The translations under genes were made by a program, and so were the position numbers. From contig CAYOPD010000037.1 in assembly GCA_964405735.1 (NCBI GenBank), forward strand, positions 1 through 36,532: a stretch of 36,532 nt of DNA, given 5' to 3'. Below the pieces are notes generated by a model that was not told the DNA's origin, ran no database searches, and saw only the letters and a program-made list of their open reading frames with translations. Source of the stretch: JADJLQ01 sp964405735. Its GTDB lineage: Bacteria; Bacteroidota; Bacteroidia; Chitinophagales; Saprospiraceae. Position 1 is the first letter of the stretch. Each line of letters opens with the position of its first letter. This document shows positions 1 to 7,053 of this stretch, in pieces.

Positions 1-19
1 AGCCTTTTTTATAAAAAAG
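1..19 (-). terminator. T-run after the tRNA-Leu gene
   Basis: Read on the minus strand, the tRNA 3' end is followed at once by a run of six T and then an AT-rich inverted repeat. This could end transcription of the tRNA unit, but the window edge cuts the region and no GC-rich hairpin is visible. Confidence 0.3.
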
Positions 20-103
20 TGCCGAAGGTCGGACTCGAACCCACACATCATCACGGACACACGCCCCTTAAACGTGCGTGTCGACCCATTTCACCACTTC
101 GGC
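20..103 (-). tRNA. tRNA-Leu, anticodon AAG, possibly degenerate
   Basis: An 84-nt class II (long variable arm) tRNA. The acceptor stem is 7 perfect pairs (21-27 with 97-103), the D stem is GUG/CAC, and the anticodon stem CACGU/GCGUG encloses the loop UUAAGGG. That loop places AAG at positions 34-36 (complement of 67-69). The discriminator is A and no CCA is encoded. Three things are odd. AAG is rare in bacteria, where GAG normally reads CUY. The T stem has a G-G mismatch at its middle pair. The variable arm forms only about three weak pairs. It may be a G34-to-A derivative of tRNA-Leu(GAG), needing inosine at A34, or a decaying copy. The class and amino acid are clear; whether it functions is not. 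Confidence 0.8.
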
Positions 104-114
104 CAAAATTTCAA

Positions 115-147
115 TAAAAAGGGACTTTGCGGGTCGCGAAAGTCCCT
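115..147 (-). terminator. Intrinsic terminator between two tRNA-Leu genes
   Basis: A perfect 9-bp stem (120-128 with 139-147; arms AGGGACTTT and AAAGTCCCT) has a 10-nt loop. On the minus strand a T run follows (complement of 115-119). It sits between the two tRNA genes and is oriented to end transcription coming from tRNA-Leu(CAA). Confidence 0.75.
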
Positions 148-152
148 GGTAG

Positions 153-236
153 TACCGAAGAAGGGAATCGAACCCCCACAACATTGCTGTTACTGGATTT
201 TGAGTCCAGCGCGTCTACCAGTTCCGCCACTTCGGC
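153..236 (-). tRNA. tRNA-Leu, anticodon CAA
   Basis: An 84-nt class II tRNA with a perfect 7-bp acceptor stem (154-160 with 230-236), anticodon stem CUGGA/UCCAG and loop CUCAAAA. This gives anticodon CAA (complement of 200-202), which reads UUG. The variable arm is long, as expected for leucine, and the discriminator is A. CCA is not encoded. It follows hscB on the same strand and has its own consensus promoter at 286-316 inside the hscB 3' end. Confidence 0.97.
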
Positions 237-265
237 CAGAATCCCAATCTGCTTTAGCCTTTCCT

Positions 266-775
266 TTAAGGCTGCTGATCTGCCGCAAATTTATTTAAAT
301 TCTCACGTAAACGCAAAATATATCTGCGCTTAAAGTAGTATTCCCTCAGCGATTCAAGTTCACTTGCAGATACTCGTTCAAAATCAAAAGTCCGAATAGA
401 AGGTTCAATCTCCGTTCGGATGGATTGTTCTGCTTCAACCAGCCGAAGTTCAGCCTCTGCGGCGTCTTCCAAGATGAGGTCGTTGATATCCATCATTTCC
501 ATTAAAAAATCCTGGGGCAGGGCAGGTTGGTCCCCTTCACCTGCCAGTCCTTTTAAATCAAGCACGTATTTTAAAAGCAGATCCGGATCAGAAAGTGTCC
601 GGAAGGCCTTGTTATTGAACGCGCTCCATTCTTCCGCTTCTTCCTTCTCCTCTGCCGGCTTTAGCGCGTAATGATCCGGATGGTGTTTCCTGCTGGCTTC
701 GAGAAACTTTTTTTTGAGCAAATCCTGATCCGGTGTCAGGTTGGGGCTTAATCCGTAAAATTCGAAATAGGTCAT
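266..775 (-). CDS. hscB: Fe-S cluster co-chaperone HscB-like J-domain protein
   Basis: A 169-residue protein with an N-terminal J domain. It starts with the HscB-typical YFEFYGLSP pattern and has the HPD motif at residues 32-34. A helical C-terminal half follows, which in HscB binds the scaffold IscU. HscB stimulates the ATPase of an Hsp70 (HscA/DnaK) during Fe-S cluster transfer. Length and architecture fit the family (about 170 residues). Its ATG overlaps the rseP stop codon by four bases (ATGA), so the two are translationally coupled and share the rseP promoter. No hscA or iscU is nearby, so the symbol rests on domain layout alone. Confidence 0.85.
   Translation of the reverse strand: MTYFEFYGLSPNLTPDQDLLKKKFLEASRKHHPDHYALKPAEEKEEAEEWSAFNNKAFRTLSDPDLLLKYVLDLKGLAGEGDQPALPQDFLMEMMDINDLILEDAAEAELRLVEAEQSIRTEIEPSIRTFDFERVSASELESLREYYFKRRYILRLRENLNKFAADQQP
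286..316 (-). promoter_or_regulatory. Promoter for the tRNA-Leu genes
   Basis: On the minus strand TTG (complement of 314-316) is followed by a 20-base spacer and TAAATTTG (complement of 286-293). This matches the Bacteroidota housekeeping consensus TTG-N(17-23)-TAnnTTTG. It lies in the 3' coding part of hscB, and transcription would start about 45 nt before tRNA-Leu(CAA). Confidence 0.6.
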
Positions 776-2100
776 TTTTTGAGGAAACGGAATACATCGA
801 GGCCGTTGGCATAAATCATCAATGCGATAAGCAGGATGAAACCGACCAGGGTGGCTTTTTCTATGAATTTGTCGCTTAGTTTTTTTCCGGTCACCAGTTC
901 AAAAAGTAAAAAGACTACATGTCCGCCATCCAGTCCGGGAATGGGTAAAAGATTCATAAAACCCAGGATCAAAGAAAGGATAGCGGTGATGCGTATAAAA
1001 TCCTCCCAGCTCCAGGTATCCGGAAACAGGCTGGTGATGCTGGCAAAACCACCCAGGCTTTCGGAAGCCTTGATTTTACCTTTGAACATCTGGCCAAAAG
1101 CCTTAATCTGGTCCCCCAGAAAACCGAGCCCTTTATTGATACCGGCCGGAATGGATTCCAGGATGCCATATTTTTTGCGTTCCATGGCAATTACCGGAAC
1201 GGTATAGACTCCGATCGTGCCCTCAGCAGAGGTCTTGAAGGTGAAGTCCATAACTTCCTGGCCTCGCCTGACGGCCAGGGTGACCGAAGTGTCTTTTAAT
1301 TGCCGCAGGGTTTTGGTCAGGTCATTGAAAAACATCGGAGTCCCGTTGAGGGAAACAATTTCATCGCCGGCTGACAAGCCAGCTGATTGGGCCGGGGAGG
1401 AGTCCGAAAACCGGTCAATTTTGGCCGGCACACGGGGACCGAACAGTAAGGCGCTTTTGTGTTTATTTTTTGAAAGTTCGTGAACAAAGCGGTCTTCCAT
1501 GACAAGGTCGATGGTCTGCCCTTCTCTTTCTACGGTAATCGTTTTGGCTCCATTGATGACCACTTCCCGGAGGAGTATACGGGCATTGAAGATGTCAAAA
1601 TCGGTGGTGCCGACTTTAAGGATTTTATCCCCATCTTTCAGTCCGATCACCCGGGCCAGGGAATCCGTATAAATGCCGTTTTGCACGGAGCGGGCAGGCA
1701 GGTATTCTTCACCCCAGATACCCAATACCAGGGCAAAAAGCAAAAAACCTGCGATAAAGTTTACGGTTACCCCACCGAGCATGATGATCAGCCGTTGCCA
1801 GGCCGGTTTTGAGCGGAATTCCCAGGGTTTAGGCTCTTCTTTAAGTTTTTCCGTATCAAAACTCTCGTCCACCATACCGGAAATTTTCACATAACCTCCG
1901 AGGGGCAGCCAGCCAATCCCGTATTCGGTGTCTCCTTTTTTGGTCCTGAAAAGAGAAAACCAAGGATCAAAAAAGAGGTAGAATTTTTCAACCCGGGTTT
2001 TGAACCATTTGGCCGGAAAAAAATGTCCGCATTCGTGAATGATGACCAAAAAGGAAAGGCTCAGGATGAGCTGGAGAATCATGATAGGGATACCGGTCAT
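772..2100 (-). CDS. rseP: RIP zinc metalloprotease RseP (site-2 protease)
   Basis: A 442-residue polytopic inner-membrane protease. The zinc motif HECGH is at residues 22-26 in the first membrane segment. The second metal-ligand motif, LDGG (390-393, Asp391), sits in a later helix after NLLPIP. Between them are a beta-hairpin region and two PDZ-like domains (around 130-300; the second contains the typical AQSAGLSAGDEIVSLNG pattern). RseP cleaves anti-sigma factors and leftover signal peptides inside the membrane. The start is supported by a consensus promoter at 2128-2158 and by the catalytic helix being at the N-terminus. It heads a two-gene unit with hscB. Confidence 0.95.
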   Translation of the reverse strand: MTGIPIMILQLILSLSFLVIIHECGHFFPAKWFKTRVEKFYLFFDPWFSLFRTKKGDTEYGIGWLPLGGYVKISGMVDESFDTEKLKEEPKPWEFRSKPAWQRLIIMLGGVTVNFIAGFLLFALVLGIWGEEYLPARSVQNGIYTDSLARVIGLKDGDKILKVGTTDFDIFNARILLREVVINGAKTITVEREGQTIDLVMEDRFVHELSKNKHKSALLFGPRVPAKIDRFSDSSPAQSAGLSAGDEIVSLNGTPMFFNDLTKTLRQLKDTSVTLAVRRGQEVMDFTFKTSAEGTIGVYTVPVIAMERKKYGILESIPAGINKGLGFLGDQIKAFGQMFKGKIKASESLGGFASITSLFPDTWSWEDFIRITAILSLILGFMNLLPIPGLDGGHVVFLLFELVTGKKLSDKFIEKATLVGFILLIALMIYANGLDVFRFLKK

Positions 2101-2127
2101 GTAGAATTTTTAATGATACAAAAGGTG

Positions 2128-2158
2128 CAAAAGTACAATCTATTGTATCAGTTAACAA
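2128..2158 (-). promoter_or_regulatory. Promoter of rseP-hscB
   Basis: On the minus strand TTG (complement of 2156-2158), a 20-base spacer and TACTTTTG (complement of 2128-2135) match the Bacteroidota promoter consensus exactly. The predicted start of transcription is about 20-25 nt before the rseP ATG. Confidence 0.7.
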
Positions 2159-2233
2159 ACCGCCGCCGGCGATGGTTCTGCCTTAAGATTTTCTTGACCA
2201 AAAGCAGGCGGGACGGATTTTGTAATTTGCCCC

Positions 2234-2920
2234 GTGCATTATTTTCTTGGTAATTCAGGACCCGGAACCATCGCGGATCTCTCACCCGAAGAAGCCCGGC
2301 ATGCTTTTGTCCTTCGCCTGAAACCGGGTGAGACCGTGGGCTTATTGGATGGGACAGGGACGTTGTGCCTGGGAGAAGTGATTTCCATCAGCTCAAAAAG
2401 CGCCCGGATCCTGATCCGTGAGGTCAGGAATTACCCGGCGCCGTCACCGCATATTCACCTGGCCATTGCGCCTGTGAAACAAACGGAGCGTATGGAATGG
2501 CTGGTCGAAAAAATCACAGAGATAGGGGTGGCAGAAATCAGCCCACTGATCTGCAACCACAGCGAACGATTTCAATTCCGTAATGAACGGCTTCAGAAAA
2601 TAGTCCTTGCTGCCGTGAAACAGAGTGGAAGGCCCTGGCAGCCCCTGCTTCATCAACCCGTCCGGTTTGTCGATTTTATGAGCCAGGATTTCCAGGGCGA
2701 ACTATTGATCGGGAACCAAGAGGGCCGGTCCCTTAGAGGCCTTTTTGGGGACGTGACGCCGGACCAGATCACCTTATGCATCGGACCCGAAGGCGGTTTT
2801 TCCGAAAATGAACTCTCCCTGGCAAATAAAAAAGGATTTATTAAAATTTCTTTTGGGGATGTTCGTCTGAGAACCGAGACAGCAGCCCTGGTCCTAGCAG
2901 GTATACTTTCCGCTGGATGA
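2234..2920 (+). CDS. rsmE: 16S rRNA (uracil-1498-N3)-methyltransferase RsmE
   Basis: A 228-residue SPOUT-class RNA methyltransferase that uses SAM to methylate U1498 of 16S rRNA. The N-terminal PUA-like part (1-70) carries LSPEEARHAFVLRLKPG, and the C-terminal knot domain has the diagnostic CIGPEGGFSENEL (GPEGG at 184-188) and the terminal RLRTETAALVLAG. The start is GTG at 2234, which gives the family-typical N-terminus beginning HYFL. A promoter-like TAATTTG ends at 2229, so the transcript would be nearly leaderless. It is divergent from rseP. Confidence 0.94.
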   Translation: MHYFLGNSGPGTIADLSPEEARHAFVLRLKPGETVGLLDGTGTLCLGEVISISSKSARILIREVRNYPAPSPHIHLAIAPVKQTERMEWLVEKITEIGVAEISPLICNHSERFQFRNERLQKIVLAAVKQSGRPWQPLLHQPVRFVDFMSQDFQGELLIGNQEGRSLRGLFGDVTPDQITLCIGPEGGFSENELSLANKKGFIKISFGDVRLRTETAALVLAGILSAG

Positions 2921-2993
2921 ACTCCCCAAGAGATGGCCTGGGATCAATGAAACCCTCCGGTAACATAATACAACGGGTGGTGTTCCCTGCGCC

Positions 2994-3001
2994 TATATTT
3001 G
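2994..3001 (+). promoter_or_regulatory. -7 promoter element (TATATTTG) of the DUF4159 gene
   Basis: TATATTTG matches the Bacteroidota -7 box TAnnTTTG and ends 12 bases before the preferred ATG at 3013. No clear TTG lies at the right upstream distance. Its position argues against the longer in-frame start at 2917. Confidence 0.5.
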
Positions 3002-3012
3002 TAATAAAATTT

Positions 3013-3696
3013 ATGATGAAGAGCCGTGCATATTCTGTTTTCCCCTTTCTCTTGGCAGTTCTATTTATCTCCAGTTCTTTCCGTTATGGCCAACCACCGA
3101 CCTTAAAACTGGCTTTATTGAAATACAACGGCGGAGGGGACTGGTATGCCAATCCAACTTCCCTGCCTAACCTGGCCCAATTTTGCAACAAGGCCTTGGG
3201 GACCAACCTGGATGATGACTATGCCACTGTGGAGGTGGGAAGCGCTGACCTGTTTAATTATCCTTTTGTCCATATGACGGGGCATGGCAACGTGGTATTT
3301 AATGATTCGGAAGCGGAGAACCTCCGAAACTACCTCCTTGCCGGGGGCTTTTTACATATTGATGATAACTATGGCATGGATCCCTTTATCCGGCCGGCGA
3401 TGAAAAAAGTTTTCCCGGAATTGTCCTTTATTGAGCTTCCTTTTGATCACGAGATTTATCACCAGAAATTTAGTTTTAAAAACGGATTGCCCAAGATCCA
3501 TAAACACGACGATCGCTCGCCACAGGGATTCGGGCTGTTTTGGGAAGGCAGGTTGATCTGCTTTTATTCCTTTGAGTGCGACCTGGGCGACGGATGGGAA
3601 GACCAGGAAGTGCACAAGGACCCCGAAGAAACAAGGTTAAATGCCTTACAAATGGGAGCCAACCTGGTACAGTATGCGTTTAATGAATCAAAATAA
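3013..3696 (+). CDS. DUF4159 family secreted protein
   Basis: 227 residues: an N-terminal signal peptide, then a DUF4159 domain (LALLKYNGGGDWYANPTS..., HMTGHGNVVF, GGFLHIDDNYG, and a late FECDLGDGWED). In this family the fold resembles a glutamine-amidotransferase-like domain, and members are often exported in Bacteroidota; their biochemical role is unknown. The frame is open from 2917 (an ATG overlapping the rsmE stop), but that would add 32 residues ahead of the signal peptide. The promoter box at 2994 also favours 3013 or the adjacent ATG at 3016. Confidence 0.85.
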   Translation: MMKSRAYSVFPFLLAVLFISSSFRYGQPPTLKLALLKYNGGGDWYANPTSLPNLAQFCNKALGTNLDDDYATVEVGSADLFNYPFVHMTGHGNVVFNDSEAENLRNYLLAGGFLHIDDNYGMDPFIRPAMKKVFPELSFIELPFDHEIYHQKFSFKNGLPKIHKHDDRSPQGFGLFWEGRLICFYSFECDLGDGWEDQEVHKDPEETRLNALQMGANLVQYAFNESK

Positions 3697-3730
3697 GGGC
3701 GAAAGGTAAAAGGAGAAAGGAGAAAGGACT

Positions 3731-3943
3731 TTATTCCCAATGAAAAATATGGTTGTTCTTTCGCATATACCTGGTGATATTAAGCCAGAAAGCGAATACA
3801 AAATAAACAATGACAGGAGATCCCAGCGTAAAAAAACTGAGGTAGATGAAATGAAGCCGGATCTTGGTATTGTCAATGCCAAGACGCTGTCCCAGGTAAG
3901 TACAGACCCCGAAAACCGATCTTTCAATAAAAGATTTGAACAT
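3731..3943 (-). CDS. PspC-domain small membrane protein
   Basis: 70 residues that are almost entirely one PspC domain: FGVCTYLGQRLGID near the N-terminus, then IRLHFIYLSFFTLGSP and a hydrophobic segment ending AFWLN. One or two membrane helices are predicted by eye. In enterobacteria PspC is an envelope-stress sensor. Stand-alone 60-75 residue versions are common in Bacteroidota and of unknown role. It is convergent with the DUF4159 gene and divergent from the DUF3467 gene, whose promoter overlaps its 5' end. Confidence 0.75.
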   Translation of the reverse strand: MFKSFIERSVFGVCTYLGQRLGIDNTKIRLHFIYLSFFTLGSPVIVYFVFAFWLNITRYMRKNNHIFHWE

Positions 3944-3969
3944 GAGTGGGCTAATCTATTGTAAATTTG
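3936..3969 (+). promoter_or_regulatory. Promoter of the DUF3467 gene
   Basis: TTG at 3936-3938, a 23-base spacer and TAAATTTG at 3962-3969 fit the Bacteroidota consensus. Transcription would begin about 15 nt before the ATG at 3990. The element overlaps the first codons of the divergent PspC gene. Confidence 0.6.
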
Positions 3970-3989
3970 CGGCTTAAGTTACGGACAAA

Positions 3990-4310
3990 ATGAATAAGGA
4001 AAAAGAGATCAAGCAGGAAATAAATATTGAGCTGAGCGAGGAGATCGCCGAAGGTATTTATTCCAACCTCGCCATCATATCACATTCACACAGCGAGTTT
4101 GTGATCGATTTTGTCAGACTGATGCCGAACTTGCCCAAAGCAAAAGTCAAATCGAGAATTGTCCTCACGCCCCAGCATGCCAAAAGACTGATGATGGCCC
4201 TGGGGGACAATATAAAAAAATATGAAAATCAGTTCGGCGAGGTTGGGGATGACAGCGATTTTTCCGGACTGCCTCCAATGAATTTTAACACGCCTACTGC
4301 ACAAGCCTGA
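3990..4310 (+). CDS. DUF3467 domain protein
   Basis: A 106-residue soluble protein. It has the DUF3467 pattern of an EGIYSNLAIISHSHSEFVIDFVRLMP segment (residues about 21-47) and then KVKSRIVLTPQHAKRLMMALGDNIKKYE. The latter resembles the oligomerising helix-strand unit of small immunity- or phage-like proteins, but the function is unknown. It has its own promoter and is followed after 37 nt by the decarboxylase gene on the same strand, which probably shares the transcript. Confidence 0.85.
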   Translation: MNKEKEIKQEINIELSEEIAEGIYSNLAIISHSHSEFVIDFVRLMPNLPKAKVKSRIVLTPQHAKRLMMALGDNIKKYENQFGEVGDDSDFSGLPPMNFNTPTAQA

Positions 4311-4347
4311 CCATACCCCCCTCCATCGTCTAGCCCCGAATCCTCCT

Positions 4348-5832
4348 ATGGACTGGAAAGCTGTTTTAGAAAATGAAGTGTCCCTGGATCCGGGGGATTG
4401 GGAGTCCGCTAAAAACCGTGGTGTCCGTATCCTTGGTGACCTGGTGGAATACCTGAGGCATATCGGGGATGAGCCGGTCTGGCGGAAACCCCCGCAAGAA
4501 ATGAAGGATTTTCTAAATCGGTCTCTCCCTGATTCCGGGCAGGCCCCCGAAGTCATTTATGATCACTTCAAAACGTTTATCCTTCCTTATCCCAAAGGCA
4601 ATATTCATCCCAGGTTCTGGTCCTGGGTGCAGGGCACCGGAAGCCTGAGCGCCGTCTATGCGGATATGCTTGCCTCCACCATGAATTCAAACCTGGCGAT
4701 CGGGGACCATGCCGCCATGTATGTGGAACAGCAAGTCATTGACTGGTGCAAGGCCATGCTGGGTTATCCGGAGGAAGCCAGCGGTATTTTACTCAGCGGG
4801 GGTTCTATGGCCAATATAACCGGATTGCTGATTGCCCGCAATTCAATGGACGGCAGGATCCGAACAAATGGAGTTACAGTCACCGGAAAACATCTGGTCT
4901 TTTACGCCTCTGAAGAAACCCACAGTTGCCAGCAGAAAGCGGCCGAGGTAATGGGTATTGGCGCCAAAGGGCTGAGAAAAATCCCGGTAGATGACCAATA
5001 CCGGATGCGTATCGACCTGCTTCAAAAGCAGATCGAGGAAGATTTGAAAAACAATTGCTTGCCCTTTTGTATTGTGGCCAATGCAGGCACTGTCAATACG
5101 GGGGCGATTGATCCGCTTGAAGAAATCCGGCAAATCTGTAACCGATATAAGATCTGGTTTCATGTAGACGGGGCTTTTGGAGCACTCGCCAAATTATTGC
5201 CGGAATTCCAGGATTCCCTGAAAGCCATAGAACAGGCTGACAGCATCGCTTTTGATCTCCATAAATGGATGTATTTGCCTTATGAAATCGGTTGTTTGCT
5301 GGTTAAAGACAGGGATAAACACAGGGATGCATTTGCCCTTCAGCCCAATTACCTGAGCAGCCATGAGCGCGGTCTTCCGGCCGGGCCGGAGCCCATTGGC
5401 AATTACGGTATGGAACTTTCCAGGGGTTTTAAAGCACTCAAAGCCTGGTTTTGTTTCCAGGAACATGGATTGGACAAATACAGGCAACTCATCCGCCAGA
5501 ATATAGCCCAATGCCTGTACCTTGCTGACCTGGTCCGGCAATCGGATTCTCTTGAACTCCTGGCACCGGTGCCTTTGAATATTGTATGTTTTCGTTTTAT
5601 CGCACCGGGACTGGAGGGGAATGCTTTGAACCGGATAAACAAGGAGATCCTCATGCGGCTTCACGAAGAAGCCGTGGCTACTCCCTCCAATACCTTACTA
5701 GGCGGGAAGTATGCAATCCGCGTAGCCAATGTCAACCATCGAAGCAGGAAATCCGATTTTGATGCTCTTATCGAAGGGGTCCTGAGGATCGGAAGGAATT
5801 TGATCATGCAGCATGAAATACTGAGGAAATAA
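4348..5832 (+). CDS. PLP-dependent group II amino acid decarboxylase
   Basis: 494 residues of the aromatic-L-amino-acid/glutamate decarboxylase family (PLP fold type I). Visible residues are His192 in EETHSC (stacks on PLP), Asp274 in FHVDGAFG (pyridine nitrogen contact) and the Schiff-base lysine Lys306 in AFDLHKW. The substrate cannot be told from sequence: tryptophan/DOPA-like, glutamate-like and diaminobutyrate-like members share these motifs. No dedicated promoter is visible, so it may be co-transcribed with the DUF3467 gene. It ends 7 nt from the convergent leuB stop. Confidence 0.88.
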   Translation: MDWKAVLENEVSLDPGDWESAKNRGVRILGDLVEYLRHIGDEPVWRKPPQEMKDFLNRSLPDSGQAPEVIYDHFKTFILPYPKGNIHPRFWSWVQGTGSLSAVYADMLASTMNSNLAIGDHAAMYVEQQVIDWCKAMLGYPEEASGILLSGGSMANITGLLIARNSMDGRIRTNGVTVTGKHLVFYASEETHSCQQKAAEVMGIGAKGLRKIPVDDQYRMRIDLLQKQIEEDLKNNCLPFCIVANAGTVNTGAIDPLEEIRQICNRYKIWFHVDGAFGALAKLLPEFQDSLKAIEQADSIAFDLHKWMYLPYEIGCLLVKDRDKHRDAFALQPNYLSSHERGLPAGPEPIGNYGMELSRGFKALKAWFCFQEHGLDKYRQLIRQNIAQCLYLADLVRQSDSLELLAPVPLNIVCFRFIAPGLEGNALNRINKEILMRLHEEAVATPSNTLLGGKYAIRVANVNHRSRKSDFDALIEGVLRIGRNLIMQHEILRK

Positions 5833-5839
5833 TTAAAAT

Positions 5840-6952
5840 TTAGACTGTTTTTGAATCCAGACTTTTGCGAACAGCCGGCCAGGATGTTTTATCTGTGGCA
5901 ATCAGTTCGGCTATAAAATCCCCCATGCCCGAACAGGTGATGATCGTCTTCGGCGCCATATCCATAGTACCCAATCCTTCATTGATGAGAAAATCGACGG
6001 CTTCCCGGAGAAGGGCTGCCTCCTGGGTCAAAGAAAAAAATTCGAGCATCATGGCAGCAGAAAGAATAGAACCAATGGGGTTGGCTATATCCCTGCCGGC
6101 CGCCTGCGGATAAGAGCCGTGGATGGGTTCAAACAGTCCCTTGCTTTCATTCAGGGAGGCGGAAGGCAATAGACCGATGGTGCCAACGATCACACTGGCT
6201 TCATCCGCGAGGATATCCCCAAACATATTTTCTGTGAGGACGACATCAAACTGCCTGGGATTGAGCACCAGTTGCATGGCTGCATGATCAATGAGCATGG
6301 GCTCCATTTCGACATCGTTGTATTGCAAGCGATGCAGGTTCTGCACGGTGGACCTCCACAATTTGCCCGTTTCAAGTACATTGGCTTTGTCTACCAGGGT
6401 AAGCTTTTTTTTCCTCAATCGGGCCTGCCGGAAAGCCAGGTGGGCCACTCTTTCTATTTCTTCCTGGTGATAATAACATTCATCCATGGCCCAGCGGCCT
6501 TCCTCATCTTTAAGTTTTTTTCCAAAATACAACCCGGCAGTCAGTTCACGGAATAGAATCAGGTTAATGGAATGGACCTGTTCTTCCTTTAGAGGAGACA
6601 GGGCTCCCAGTTTACGATAACTTTTAATGGGCCGGATATTGGCATAAAATCCCAAGGCTTTGCGGAGGTCCAGCAATCCCTGTTCCGGCTTCTGGCTTGA
6701 ACCAGGGTCTTTATCGTACCTGGGATCGCCAATGGCTCCAAAAAGGATGGCGTCGGCTTTCTTGCAGAGTTCCAGGGTAGGTTGGGGTAGCGGATCGAGC
6801 CCTTTAGCCATGGCAGCCGCACCAATAGAAGCCTCTGTGCATTCAAACCGGTGCTGGAATTTTTTTTCAATGGCTGTAAGCAATTTGACGGACTGGGAGA
6901 TGACTTCCGGTCCGATCCCGTCACCTGGTAAAACGGCAATGGTTTTGTTCAT
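5840..6952 (-). CDS. leuB: 3-isopropylmalate dehydrogenase
   Basis: 370 residues, the usual family length. It catalyses the NAD-dependent oxidative decarboxylation of 3-isopropylmalate in leucine biosynthesis. Seen are the N-terminal IAVLPGDGIGPEV, DAILFGAIGDPRYD, the RELTAGLYFG substrate loop, and the signature ENMFGDILADEASVIVGTIGLLPSASL followed by FEPIHGSYPQAAGRDIANP. It lies 101 nt downstream of leuA on the same strand, so leuA-leuB is probably one operon. leuC and leuD are not in the window. Confidence 0.96.
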   Translation of the reverse strand: MNKTIAVLPGDGIGPEVISQSVKLLTAIEKKFQHRFECTEASIGAAAMAKGLDPLPQPTLELCKKADAILFGAIGDPRYDKDPGSSQKPEQGLLDLRKALGFYANIRPIKSYRKLGALSPLKEEQVHSINLILFRELTAGLYFGKKLKDEEGRWAMDECYYHQEEIERVAHLAFRQARLRKKKLTLVDKANVLETGKLWRSTVQNLHRLQYNDVEMEPMLIDHAAMQLVLNPRQFDVVLTENMFGDILADEASVIVGTIGLLPSASLNESKGLFEPIHGSYPQAAGRDIANPIGSILSAAMMLEFFSLTQEAALLREAVDFLINEGLGTMDMAPKTIITCSGMGDFIAELIATDKTSWPAVRKSLDSKTV

Positions 6953-7010
6953 AGACTAAAAAGGATGATGGTCAGGGATAAATCCTATGAAGGTTGGTGA
7001 TCCTAGGGTT

Positions 7011-7036
7011 AAATAAAAAGGCGGGTGTGGCCACAC
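7011..7036 (-). promoter_or_regulatory. Palindrome with T-run between leuA and leuB
   Basis: A perfect 12-bp palindrome GTGTGGCCACAC (7025-7036) is followed on the minus strand by CCGCC and a T-rich stretch (complement of 7011-7019). It could be a weak terminator limiting read-through into leuB, an RNA processing site, or a protein-binding site. A stem without an internal loop is not ideal for termination. Confidence 0.3.
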
Positions 7037-7053
7037 GTTTGCTCGCTGCCTGG

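Noticed and set aside
3697..3727. Purine-rich GAAAGG repeats after the DUF4159 gene
   Set aside because: Short, imperfect, no second structure or function apparent; likely simple sequence.
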